This document shows positions 8,200-17,139 of a DNA stretch of 25,240 nucleotides, one piece after another. The notes beneath the pieces were generated by a model. That model did no database searches. It saw only the letters and a list, made by a program, of their open reading frames with translations, and was not told where the DNA came from. Position 1 is the stretch's first letter, and each line of letters opens with the position of its first letter. This DNA is from JANXLS01 sp037129555. Lineage in GTDB: Bacteria; Planctomycetota; SZUA-567; H5-PLA8. A program made the position numbers and the translations under genes. The stretch is from positions 1 through 25,240 of the forward strand of contig JBAXUS010000087.1 in assembly GCA_037129555.1 (NCBI GenBank). Direction: 5' to 3'.

Positions 8200-8698
8200 A
8201 TGAGGATACTTCGGTTGACCTGCTCGGAAACCAGTCGGAGAGCCAATAGGCTTACGCAAGTTCAATGTTCATGTTACGGCAAGAGTGAAAGCGAAATAGA
8301 TACTCTTTCCATAAAAAATAGAAGTTGGTTAATGGCGCGAATCAAAGGGAATAACACAAAGCCCGAACTATTGGTGCGCAAGATACTCTATTCTATTGGT
8401 TATCGCTACAGGCTGCATGCGCTCTTTGCCTGGTTGTCCCGACGTGGTTATGTATGGAAGGAAGAAGATCATATTCGTACACGGCTGCTTCTGGCATCAG
8501 CATAGTTGTGCTCGGGGTACGATACCCTCGTCGCGGGTTGAATTCTGGCAAGCGAAACTCGCTGCAAACAAACAGCGTGATAAACGCAATCTCCGCAAAC
8601 TTGTCAAGCTCGGTTGGAAAGTGTTGACGATTTGGGAATGTAAGACACTTAATTCCGACCGGCTCACCAAGAGACTACGACTATTTATGGAGTCATGA
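8200..8698 (+). pseudogene. vsr: Very short patch repair (Vsr) endonuclease gene with a frameshift
   Basis: Vsr nicks DNA at T:G mismatches left when 5-methylcytosine deaminates, so it commonly accompanies a C5 methyltransferase such as the one heading this operon. The first part reads MARIKGNNTKPELLVRKIL and then YRYRLHA in one frame. The rest, LPGCPDVV, IIFVHGCFWHQHSC, EFWQAKL and WECK, is in the next frame. The reading frame must shift between about 8419 and 8427, equivalent to a two-base deletion or one-base insertion. All Vsr landmarks are present once the frames are joined: the catalytic Asp of PD, the HGCFWHxH cluster with zinc-ligand Cys, and WEC. The 8200 ATG gives about 30 more N-terminal residues than usual, without a good ribosome site. 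It is a recent pseudogene, a sequencing error, or less likely a programmed frameshift. Confidence 0.85.
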
Positions 8699-10415
8699 GC
8701 TCCAACGTCATTCGTCCAAAACGAAACGCGGATTCGTCATAGGCCTTTCGTTGGCCCTCATGCAGAAATAAATGAAGAATCACCTTGGCGCGCGACGTGC
8801 CCACATATATAGTCAGCAGACTCCTCGCTATCTCTAAATCATCGATATCAATCAGCAACACCGCATCGGCTTCCAATCCTTTGAAAGCCGCCACTGTCGA
8901 AAACCGAACGGCGGGCATGCGCTCCCGAGATTCATCGCCGAACTCCCGAACGGGAACCGGCGCCCCAACCAAACCGCGGCGCATGCAGCTATTCTCCAGA
9001 CGATATGGCGAAAGAATCATGATTTCCTGAGGTTTCAGTCCGCGGTGCAATAACCCACTGACGCATTCCGAAACAAGTCGTCGTTCCGAGTCGCCGTCCT
9101 CGTACCAATTGAATTTGACCGGAGGCCCGTCTACAATTTGAACTGAATCAGCACGAATTCCGGAGAGCAGTGACGTCGCTGTAGCAATCGCAATGGTATT
9201 TCGGCAGTTAATCCGTAACTTGAATCGAGCAGGACTGACACTTTCAAGACGACTCAAGGCGTTGGATGCGGTGCCTGCATAAATGTTCTGATTCGGATCG
9301 AGAAACATGCGCCAAATACCTTTAATTCCATCTTTGGTCAAGGCTTCGACGACATCCAGATACGAACCTAATAACAGGTCCTGGGCTTCGTCGATAATGA
9401 GTGCATCATACGGTAAACGCTCGCCGTCGAGAAGCGCTCCCAGACAAAGCTCTGGATAGAACACCTCCATCAGATCCGTCGATTCCGCATCCGGCAATTG
9501 ATCCTCAAGCTTCGCATTTTTCACCACTTCCGCCATCAACCCGTGCAGGTGATGAATGGTGACATTTTTGTGTCCGGCAAATTGCTCGCGCATAAAAACG
9601 GCCAGATGGCGATTGAAGCATAGATACAAAACTCGCCGCCCATCCGCGCCCAGTCGCTTTAATTCGGCGGATGCCAGCAGCGTCTTTCCGGTGCCGGCCC
9701 CACCTGTAACGATGACCCGAGGGTTTTCAGCCAAACCAGAGACAGTTCTACACTGTTCTTCCGTCAAACGAACGAGCTCGTCGTTGACTGCGCCCAATTC
9801 GGCCCGAAGCGAAACACACAGATCGAAGTCACGTGCCAGAGCGTCGCGCACGGAAACGCGCAGCGCCTGCGTAAGCTTGCCCGGCTCCCGTCCCCAATCC
9901 CGGCGACAACGGTTACGCCAATATTCCACCAGGCGTTGAACGTAATCGGAGAACGGTTTGTAAACATCGCGCGCATCATAGATCATTTCCGCTTCGATGT
10001 CGGGGCCGCTATATCGAAATTCCACATCGGGAAATGCCACGCCGTAGCCAGTAACAGTGCCGCCGAAATTGCGGACGTTGGAAGTGAGAAATCCATGCAG
10101 CGCGGCCGTGGCCGACCCCACTTGCGAAAACGGCGACTCTTTCAATTCATGCGTTACTCCCGCTTTGGAAGTCGTCGTCCATACGCGTCCGTTGCGCGCA
10201 ATTGCACCGCCCTTGATCTCCAAACAGTACACGCCCGGCGGCCCGATCAGCACAAAATCAATCTCGGCCCAAGGCTTCCGATTGTGAACGGTTAGGCCTA
10301 GAGAGTGAAGCACGATCCAATCATCTGAGAGCTCCGTATTCAACTTTCCAAACACGAACCTCTCGGCATCGCTCTCCGTCGTTTCCATGACGCGAGCGGG
10401 TAACATTACAGCCAT
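8685..10415 (-). CDS. NERD-domain nuclease fused to a UvrD-like SF1 helicase
   Basis: This 576-residue protein ends the minus-strand operon. Residues 11-110 form a NERD (nuclease-related) domain: E18, then AEIDFVLIGP with D53, and CLEIKGG with E66-x-K68, the PD-(D/E)XK-like catalytic arrangement. A UvrD-type helicase core follows: LTEEQ (Q-motif), GGAGTGKT (238-245, Walker A), IIDEAQD (D342/E343, motif II), INCRNT (motif IV-like), and GTSRAKV (motif VI). The frame is open to 10619, but the ATG at 10415 is chosen because it lies 2 bases after the drmB stop and the NERD domain follows at once. Expected activities are ATP-driven translocation on single-stranded DNA and possibly cleavage. Its position just after drmB is where DISARM operons often carry drmC, so it may replace that nuclease; this is inference. 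Confidence 0.9.
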   Translation of the reverse strand: MAVMLPARVMETTESDAERFVFGKLNTELSDDWIVLHSLGLTVHNRKPWAEIDFVLIGPPGVYCLEIKGGAIARNGRVWTTTSKAGVTHELKESPFSQVGSATAALHGFLTSNVRNFGGTVTGYGVAFPDVEFRYSGPDIEAEMIYDARDVYKPFSDYVQRLVEYWRNRCRRDWGREPGKLTQALRVSVRDALARDFDLCVSLRAELGAVNDELVRLTEEQCRTVSGLAENPRVIVTGGAGTGKTLLASAELKRLGADGRRVLYLCFNRHLAVFMREQFAGHKNVTIHHLHGLMAEVVKNAKLEDQLPDAESTDLMEVFYPELCLGALLDGERLPYDALIIDEAQDLLLGSYLDVVEALTKDGIKGIWRMFLDPNQNIYAGTASNALSRLESVSPARFKLRINCRNTIAIATATSLLSGIRADSVQIVDGPPVKFNWYEDGDSERRLVSECVSGLLHRGLKPQEIMILSPYRLENSCMRRGLVGAPVPVREFGDESRERMPAVRFSTVAAFKGLEADAVLLIDIDDLEIARSLLTIYVGTSRAKVILHLFLHEGQRKAYDESAFRFGRMTLELMTP

Positions 10416-10417
10416 GA

Positions 10418-12133
10418 TTATGCCTCTTTGACCAGCGCGGCGAAGAATCCGAAGCTCGGATCGTCCGGAGTACCGACTAGCATTGCTCGATCGAGTAGCA
10501 GATTCATTTCTTCGCAACTCACTTCCGGCAACAGCAAACAGGCGTGGCATGCCGCGAGGTTGAGCGCATCGACGCCAGCGCTGTCGGCCTCGGCACACAG
10601 CGGATCGGCGGAACACCAAGAAGAGTTCGCAATCGCCTGTCGAAGCGCCCCGTCGAGACGATCAGCCTGAGCCTGAGCGACGATTCCGCCCAAACTGCCT
10701 GCGGAATCACTGGTCGCGGTATAAATCAAAATGCCGGCCATCGAATCGCTGACATACAGTCGCTCGCGCAACGAAGCCGCCGGGTATCCCGATTCCAGAG
10801 ACCATTGAGTGATCAGCGAATGCGACAGGCTGTGTAGCAGCAACATCCGCGCGGTGATGACGCGGTCGGGTTCCACCTTCCGAGATCGACAGCGCCGAAC
10901 ATAGCTGACGTTGATTCGCTCCGCGCGCTGCTGAACATTCGTGCGTTGCTCCCAAGATTCCAGCAGATTTTTGCGCGGGCGAATGAAGACGCCTTCGCCA
11001 ATTACCTCGATGGCTGGTAGCCAGCCCGGATTTGAATCGAAGAGCGGCGGACGGGAAAAGACGGCTGCAGCACTCGGCGGTGTGATGCGGGCGAAACTTT
11101 GCAGCACGCGTACTTCCCGCAGCCGCTTCACCAGCATGATCTGCTCAAACCATTTGTCGGCAAGCGGCGGGACGAATTCCGGTTTGACGCAAACAAATTC
11201 CTGATCCTTCGACACCTCCTCGCAACCCGTACAAAGCGCCTCGTACTCTTGTTCTTTGATCTGCGCCGCCAAGGGCTGATCCGCGCGGTTCGCCGCCGCC
11301 TTTCTCTTCTTGACCGCATCGACCAGCGCGGCTACCGAGTACGGTGTCCCTTCCGCCAGTTTCATGCCGCGAATAACGTGTTCGAGCACGTCGTCGGGAA
11401 TATGTTGCAGCGCGGGCCATTGGCGATTCAAAATCTTGAACGCGCCTTCCGACCAGGGAGGAATCGAGATCGATGAATGCGTGATCGAAAACCACACGTT
11501 CGACGCGCCGCGTTGAAGTGTACGCGGAATCTGGTCACACTCCTTGTCGTCGGCCGTCAGCCACGGGCGTTCGCCTTTGCACTTCATCCCTTGAAGTGCC
11601 ATACGGCTGAACGCATGTTCCATCGTTTTGGAAACGCCGCACGAACACGAGATAAGGATGTCGCGAAGCGACGCAGTGTTCCCGCCCATCTCCATTGTCA
11701 TGAGATGCTTGCCGCCGGTGCGTTCCTTATTTCCGGCGTGAATCCAAAAAAAGTACGGAAAATCCGAGATGTGTCCATTGGCGCAGCAGATCACAAATCG
11801 CGAGGGAACGAGCGACATGCCGCAAGGACCGCAGATGTTCTTATCGCGCGACGCAAAAAAACGGTGTTCATCAATGCGCTTGCAGCCGGGGCACCACATC
11901 CAGCGGGGAAAGCGAACCACAGGAATATCCTGTCCGTGATCGGTCGCCGGCGGCAGCACAAATCCCTGTACACTCAGGGCACGTTCCAATCGCGGCTCAT
12001 GCAGGTTCGGAGTGCGAACGGGCCAGCGGTCAATCCCGGCAACCATGAACGACTCGTCCCCGATAGGAATGATCCCGCCGACGCCGTACGTGTTGATCAA
12101 CTGACTGCGACGGACTTCATGACTCTGTTTCAT
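10418..12133 (-). CDS. drmB: DrmB-like DUF1998 protein of the DISARM core
   Basis: This 571-residue protein begins with the family-typical RSQLINTYGVGGI (residues 9-21). It has an N-terminal zinc-ribbon cysteine set (CPGC at 81-84, CGPC at 101-104, then ICC and His121), and a second pair at CTGC (301-304). The C-terminal DUF1998 region (about 430-552) carries LLHSLSHSLI, SDSMAGILIYTATSDSAGS, CHAC (529-532) and a final Cys followed by NLLLDRA. The frame runs upstream to 12409 through drmA sequence. The ATG at 12133 is preferred because conserved sequence begins there and it is 9 bases past the drmA stop, with a GGGTG-type ribosome site. In DISARM, DrmB pairs with the DrmA helicase in a DNA-bound complex that blocks incoming phage DNA. 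Here it is the sixth gene of seven. Confidence 0.88.
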   Translation of the reverse strand: MKQSHEVRRSQLINTYGVGGIIPIGDESFMVAGIDRWPVRTPNLHEPRLERALSVQGFVLPPATDHGQDIPVVRFPRWMWCPGCKRIDEHRFFASRDKNICGPCGMSLVPSRFVICCANGHISDFPYFFWIHAGNKERTGGKHLMTMEMGGNTASLRDILISCSCGVSKTMEHAFSRMALQGMKCKGERPWLTADDKECDQIPRTLQRGASNVWFSITHSSISIPPWSEGAFKILNRQWPALQHIPDDVLEHVIRGMKLAEGTPYSVAALVDAVKKRKAAANRADQPLAAQIKEQEYEALCTGCEEVSKDQEFVCVKPEFVPPLADKWFEQIMLVKRLREVRVLQSFARITPPSAAAVFSRPPLFDSNPGWLPAIEVIGEGVFIRPRKNLLESWEQRTNVQQRAERINVSYVRRCRSRKVEPDRVITARMLLLHSLSHSLITQWSLESGYPAASLRERLYVSDSMAGILIYTATSDSAGSLGGIVAQAQADRLDGALRQAIANSSWCSADPLCAEADSAGVDALNLAACHACLLLPEVSCEEMNLLLDRAMLVGTPDDPSFGFFAALVKEA

Positions 12134-12143
12134 GAGGCACCCT

Positions 12144-15100
12144 TTAGCCCACAACATACAGTTGCGATGACTTATCGACATCCCGCAAACTCCAGGCGGT
12201 CGGAAAGCTGTCTTCGGATTGATTATCGGTGCCAGCGACATCCACCAGCAGCGCCTTATCGGGATGATTGAAGTCGCAGAACACGAGGTCTCGCTGGACA
12301 GACGCGCGATCGACCCATTGCTTGATAATTTGATCCAGTTGCACTTTCGCGGCAGCTTCCTCAGTTGAATCGACCGCACGCACACGTTTGAGTATGGCCT
12401 CTTTGACAAGGTCCAGTTTATCCAAATGCTTTGAAACCTGAGCCGCGGAATCGTTGGGGCGAAACTCCGCGAACATCAGCCGCGCCAGTGCGATCAACAC
12501 CGCATGAAGGCCCCTGTCGCGAGAACGCGCGGAGAAGGGTGTCACGCTGGTGGATTCAACCTGTCGATAAAGCGCGGAATGGTAGTCCACGAAAGACTCA
12601 TAATGCGAACGATCTCGCGATCGCGCTGCATTGAAGAGCGTCACGACCATTCCTGGCATCTTGCGCCCCACGCGGCTGGTCGCCTGAATGTACTCCGACG
12701 TGGATTGCGGCTGCCCCATGACTACCATCAGTCCAAGACGTTCGACATCGACGCCGACGGAGATCATGTTTGTTGCCAAAATGATATCCAGCGTATCGGC
12801 ATCTGGTAATGACTTCGCCATGTGTTGCAGATGTTTAGGTATATCGCCAGACGGCTCGCGACTGGTCAGCTCGATGCGGTTTTCAATCAATCGCGGTTCT
12901 GCTCCATCGGAGCGCGCTACGAGAGCCACACGCTCTGGAACGTCGTCCTGAACTTGCATGCGCGCGCCGCCAAGCACGCGCAAACTATTGAAGTATCCCA
13001 CCAGCGTCCAGTATGTGTCGCGCACCGCATCCGAGGCATTGATCGTCTTGATGTTCTGAAGTAGTGCCGCGTATGTACGGATCAGCAGTGTCGCATGACT
13101 GACGCCAGGAGCCATCAGGCCGGCATAAAGTCGCGCGCCCCGGCTATCGCGGTCCGCTTCGAGCGCAAAATAGGAATCGCGCGCGTCGAGTCCCGGCGGC
13201 GGGAACTGTCGAACGCTCCGGTCGAATAGTCCCACCGATTGACTTTGTGCGCGTCGAATCGTGGCCGTGGAAGCGATTACTTTCGGCCGAATGCCGTCAC
13301 GTGTACACAACAGATCGACCGCCGTTTCGTAAAGTCCCGTCAAAGTGCCCAGAGGGCCGGAGATCAAGTGCAGTTCGTCCTGAATGATCAATTCCGGCGG
13401 CAAACCGCCTTCCGCGACCGCGTTGAAAATATTGGCCGCTTGTTCGCGCCACGGAAGGCTCGCGAATTTATCGACCGTGGCGATCAAGAGTGTTGGACGC
13501 TTCTTATAAATATCTTCGTCGACGACGTAGATTGGCAGTCCCTTTTCAAATTCGCAATCCGGATTTTTGCAGTGAACTACCAGTCGCGGATCTGTCTTGG
13601 CTATATAGTAATGGCTGGTAGTCAGAATAGTGCCGCACCACGGACACGACTGAAGCTGCATCGGGTTCGATTCGGCGAGGACTTCTCCGCGGTGAAGTTT
13701 ATCCAATGCCAAGCGTGTATCCCGCAGTGTATTTGGCGTGCCCCCGCGTCCAACCCATAGACCAATGGAGATGGGCGTATTGCGCAAATTTCGCTGGCTT
13801 TTCCGGATGTTTTCGCAGCAGCAGATCAAAAGCGCCGCACGTTCGAATTGCTGGATCGTCAACAGACGCAGCGTGTATCGCATGATCACGGTAATACCGT
13901 CTGAGTCCGACGTGGCACGCAACCGGCGCAAAAACACCGTAAACGCTATAAGGCCGAGATACGCTTCCGTTTTTCCGCCGCCCGTTGGAAACCAGAGTAG
14001 GTCCGCAAGATCGCGATGGGTCGATTTTGGATTGCTGATTCCTTCAATACATAGCAGGATAAAACCAATCTGAAAGGGTCGCCAGCGATGCGCATCTGTC
14101 GCGGCCGGGCCTGGCGCCGGTTTGTCGTTGCGAAGCCACTCCGTTCGCGAGCGCTGTTGCAACATGGCGCGATTGGCGAGCCGAAATGCCTCCCACACGT
14201 CGGCCTTCGACTCCAATTCGCGCAAGCCCGAACGCATTCGGTCGAGCGCTTGGCGACAGCCGTCGATGTGCTCTTTTGCGGTGGCCGCAAATGATGCGGT
14301 CAGCGTCGCCGCGTTCATGTCAAGGCCAGCGATCCAGCGCTCATAGCCGCTGAGCAGCTCGGACAAAGTCGCAAGTACCGCAGAGCGGTCTCCGTCCGCG
14401 AGACGCTTCATCGAAAGTCGACCGTCCTTGTCGATCGTCGGATTGCTGTCGGCAAGCAGCAATTCATAGCGTGGCACGAACGTGGTGGTGACGCTTACGG
14501 CCCGATGCGAGTTGGCGGAATCCGACACCCATTCCACGGAACACCCGTGCCCGACCGCGATCGCGGCGCGATGTCGATACAGCAACCGGTTGGACTTTAC
14601 GTCGTCGTCAAACCCTCGGCCAATCGATGGCCGAGCAACAAACACCGACTGCGTGGACTTTTTGTCGACGACGGTGATGTTGGGTTGAAAAAATGCCAGC
14701 GCGTCGCGGAGTCCTTTCTCGGGCCTGCGATTTTTATTCATGAGAACCACTGTTATGGGCGTAGCGCCATCAGCGTTGGCCGAACGCACGCGGTAGAATA
14801 GTTCCAGATTTCCACCCAAATCCTGGCGACCATTCTCGATCGGAACGTGAACAGCCAAGTCGATCGGCGCGCATTTAATTGGGATTCTTTTCCAGCGGTG
14901 AGCGCCAGATTTTTCGTCCGTGAATTCTTCATACCGCGCCGCAGTGATCTGCAAACGCAACGTGCTCGCCAGGCGAGTATCCACGCCAAACGTCAAACCC
15001 ATCGAAGACGGGTAACGCACATTCGCCATTGCAACAGGCGGATCGATAAATGTCGCTTCGTCGTCGTCATCTGCATCCTCCGCCGAGTCGTCCTGATCAG

Positions 15101-15269
15101 GCTCTATGCCTTCCGGATCGCGCGGAAACAGAATACCGCTGATATAGCGCGTGATCGGCGGATCGGTGAGAATCTCTTCCGGCGGATCGGCCTCCTGCGG
15201 TCCAACCAAGTCACGGACGACCGCCTTCAACAGCTCATCGCGGCAGGCATAGAAGGGATTGAAATTCAT
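12144..15269 (-). CDS. drmA: DrmA-like SF2 helicase of the DISARM core
   Basis: This 1041-residue helicase has the DrmA layout. An N-terminal region of about 400 residues includes an Asp/Glu-rich loop near residue 60. The first helicase lobe holds WFPTGGGKTEA (Walker A, Lys433), a zinc ribbon inserted in the lobe (C542-x2-C545 and C567-x4-C572), and the divergent DEAD motif IIQDELHLISG (D631-H634). The second lobe holds NMISVGVDVERLGLMVVMG and QATSRVGR (862-869, arginine finger). The frame continues to 15401, but the ATG at 15269 is chosen because the preceding gene stops at 15286 and GGAG lies 8 bases upstream. In known DISARM, DrmA and DrmB form a complex on DNA with free 5' ends. Immediate linkage to drmB supports the assignment; the helicases around it are not standard DISARM genes. 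Confidence 0.9.
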   Translation of the reverse strand: MNFNPFYACRDELLKAVVRDLVGPQEADPPEEILTDPPITRYISGILFPRDPEGIEPDQDDSAEDADDDDEATFIDPPVAMANVRYPSSMGLTFGVDTRLASTLRLQITAARYEEFTDEKSGAHRWKRIPIKCAPIDLAVHVPIENGRQDLGGNLELFYRVRSANADGATPITVVLMNKNRRPEKGLRDALAFFQPNITVVDKKSTQSVFVARPSIGRGFDDDVKSNRLLYRHRAAIAVGHGCSVEWVSDSANSHRAVSVTTTFVPRYELLLADSNPTIDKDGRLSMKRLADGDRSAVLATLSELLSGYERWIAGLDMNAATLTASFAATAKEHIDGCRQALDRMRSGLRELESKADVWEAFRLANRAMLQQRSRTEWLRNDKPAPGPAATDAHRWRPFQIGFILLCIEGISNPKSTHRDLADLLWFPTGGGKTEAYLGLIAFTVFLRRLRATSDSDGITVIMRYTLRLLTIQQFERAALLICCCENIRKSQRNLRNTPISIGLWVGRGGTPNTLRDTRLALDKLHRGEVLAESNPMQLQSCPWCGTILTTSHYYIAKTDPRLVVHCKNPDCEFEKGLPIYVVDEDIYKKRPTLLIATVDKFASLPWREQAANIFNAVAEGGLPPELIIQDELHLISGPLGTLTGLYETAVDLLCTRDGIRPKVIASTATIRRAQSQSVGLFDRSVRQFPPPGLDARDSYFALEADRDSRGARLYAGLMAPGVSHATLLIRTYAALLQNIKTINASDAVRDTYWTLVGYFNSLRVLGGARMQVQDDVPERVALVARSDGAEPRLIENRIELTSREPSGDIPKHLQHMAKSLPDADTLDIILATNMISVGVDVERLGLMVVMGQPQSTSEYIQATSRVGRKMPGMVVTLFNAARSRDRSHYESFVDYHSALYRQVESTSVTPFSARSRDRGLHAVLIALARLMFAEFRPNDSAAQVSKHLDKLDLVKEAILKRVRAVDSTEEAAAKVQLDQIIKQWVDRASVQRDLVFCDFNHPDKALLVDVAGTDNQSEDSFPTAWSLRDVDKSSQLYVVG

Positions 15270-15285
15270 CGGACCGTCTCCAAAA

Positions 15286-17139
15286 TCAATACTCAAGTTC
15301 GCCCAAGCCATGAACTCGAACGCGTTGCCACAATCCCGTATTTCCCAGACCATTCGCGCTTCCCGTCGCTGGTAAAGCGACGACAGTGTCGACACCTTCA
15401 ACGTAGAGTTTCAAAATGCGTTTCGGCAAGCGCGTTTCGTTCCGTCCGAGAATACGAATCAAATCGTCGGAGAAATACTCCGACGTGACGCCCACAATTT
15501 GGTCCCTGTGGCGTATCGCATAAAAGACGCGCTGTTGGCCGCTTTGCACACTTACCAACTTTTCCAAAACAACGGAGTCTCCGCACTTGATGTTCGTTTC
15601 AATGTAGTTCTGTACTGCGCGAACATCGCACTTCGGCACACGATAGCTTCCTGCGGGATCGGTAGAGTGGATATCGCGGGGGCAGACTTCAACTGCAATC
15701 GTGCGGAAGCGATCACTCCCGAATCCGCGTTGAACCCAACGGCCGATCCTTGGCGGGACGCGGCCTGCGCCGCCTGTTTTTGGAGGCTTGGCGACAAAAA
15801 TCTCGCGACGAGCCCGGCTAATAGCTACAAATAAAACCCGAGTCTCCGACGATTCATCGATGGATTCATCTCGATATTCGGGTTCTAAGACGATTACATT
15901 ATCAAACTCCATACCTTTGGCGCGGTGAATGGTTGAGACGACGATACAACATTCTTGAATTTGATTCAACTCCTCTGGAATCGAGCCCTGTTTAATGCGA
16001 CTGACAACCTGTGTCAGATTCAGGTCATTGCCTCGCCGCGGGTCTAAGCGTTTCAGCATCGACCACATTCGGTTTGGGTCAAGTCCCGCGGCGGTCGCCA
16101 CTTCGTTCAATCGATTTTGAATTCGCGCTTTGGAAACCGAGCTTGATGTTGATTGTCCCAACACGGCTGCGACCCATCCGGGTACGGCTTTATCGGAAGC
16201 CTCGCGTTGTAACCGATGAGTCAACCCCAACTGGTGCAATTCCCGCGCTAGCAACAGTGCCTGAATGTTAGTTCGACATAAGATTGCAGTGGTTCCTGAG
16301 TCGCTACGCTTGAGCGTAGGCGTGAATGCTCGTAGGCTACCAATGGGACGCAATCCGATCACGAAGGTATGGAGATCGCTACGAATCGCCTCGTAGTCCG
16401 GATCGGGATTGCGTAGGCGCTCGCCCAACTCCATTGCCATTTTGGTTTCAGATGTTTTGGCTCGAAAATTACGGCTTAAACGTCGTTCCAGTAAGCCAGT
16501 CGGGGAAAACTTACGCAAGACATTGTATATGCACTGATCTTCTTCGTTTTTTTTGCACTTTACAGCACCATCAAAATCACACTGGGTCTGGTAGTCGTAA
16601 ATCGACTGTGCCGGGTCACCGAACAGTGTAAATCCGCAGCCGCAGCGAGTAAGCAGAGCCATAACTAATTCCGCACGACTTCCCACCAGATCTTGGATCT
16701 CGTCAACGAGAATATGCTTGAATGGTAGTGCATGATCGATCTTGCGGGATACATCGAGAAGCAATGTTTTTGCCGCTACAATGCGATCCTCATAGGAGGC
16801 ATTATGCCACATTCCATCGGGCTCGACTTGTGATAATAGGCGTGTGGCGAACGAATCAAAAGTATTCGCTGAAATATACGCAACAGATGCATTTACCGAT
16901 AAGAGCCTGCGCCGGATTTCTTCAACGGCTGCGCGCGAAAAACTCAACACCAAAAGGTCTTCGCTGGGTTGTAGCCCTTGATTTTGCACGAGGCGATGAA
17001 GGCGCTCGGCCAGCACATGTGTCTTCCCCGTGCCAGAACCAGCCGTCACAATGGTACGCGCCTCCGTAGGCAAATCAGCGATCTCGATTTGTTCGGGAGT
17101 AAGGTCGTCGCCGCCGAGGACGGCTGTAGGATCACTCAT
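15286..17139 (-). CDS. UvrD/Rep-type SF1 DNA helicase
   Basis: This 617-residue SF1A helicase has LTPEQ (13-17, Q-motif), TAGSGTGKT (32-40, Walker A), ILVDEIQD (motif II, D146/E147), LFGDPAQSIY (motif III), STIHRAKGMEFDNVIVL (motif V) and VAISRARREI (motif VI). The 2A/2B insertions are shorter than in UvrD itself. A C-terminal extension of about 130 residues after motif VI is not recognised. The ATG at 17139 overlaps the stop of the upstream GHKL-helicase by 8 bases, which sets the start and implies coupled translation. Expected role: ATP-dependent 3'-to-5' movement on single-stranded DNA. It belongs to a different SF1 lineage from the NERD-helicase at the end of the operon. Confidence 0.9.
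   Translation of the reverse strand: MSDPTAVLGGDDLTPEQIEIADLPTEARTIVTAGSGTGKTHVLAERLHRLVQNQGLQPSEDLLVLSFSRAAVEEIRRRLLSVNASVAYISANTFDSFATRLLSQVEPDGMWHNASYEDRIVAAKTLLLDVSRKIDHALPFKHILVDEIQDLVGSRAELVMALLTRCGCGFTLFGDPAQSIYDYQTQCDFDGAVKCKKNEEDQCIYNVLRKFSPTGLLERRLSRNFRAKTSETKMAMELGERLRNPDPDYEAIRSDLHTFVIGLRPIGSLRAFTPTLKRSDSGTTAILCRTNIQALLLARELHQLGLTHRLQREASDKAVPGWVAAVLGQSTSSSVSKARIQNRLNEVATAAGLDPNRMWSMLKRLDPRRGNDLNLTQVVSRIKQGSIPEELNQIQECCIVVSTIHRAKGMEFDNVIVLEPEYRDESIDESSETRVLFVAISRARREIFVAKPPKTGGAGRVPPRIGRWVQRGFGSDRFRTIAVEVCPRDIHSTDPAGSYRVPKCDVRAVQNYIETNIKCGDSVVLEKLVSVQSGQQRVFYAIRHRDQIVGVTSEYFSDDLIRILGRNETRLPKRILKLYVEGVDTVVALPATGSANGLGNTGLWQRVRVHGLGELEY

Noticed and set aside
10416..10619. N-terminal extension of the NERD-helicase frame into drmB
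   Set aside because: The extra 68 residues are Arg/Ser-rich antisense-like junk in another frame of drmB, and a well-placed ATG lies at 10415, directly after the drmB stop.
12134..12409. N-terminal extension of the DrmB frame into drmA
   Set aside because: The extension lies wholly within drmA coding sequence in another frame; DrmB family similarity begins at the ATG at 12133.
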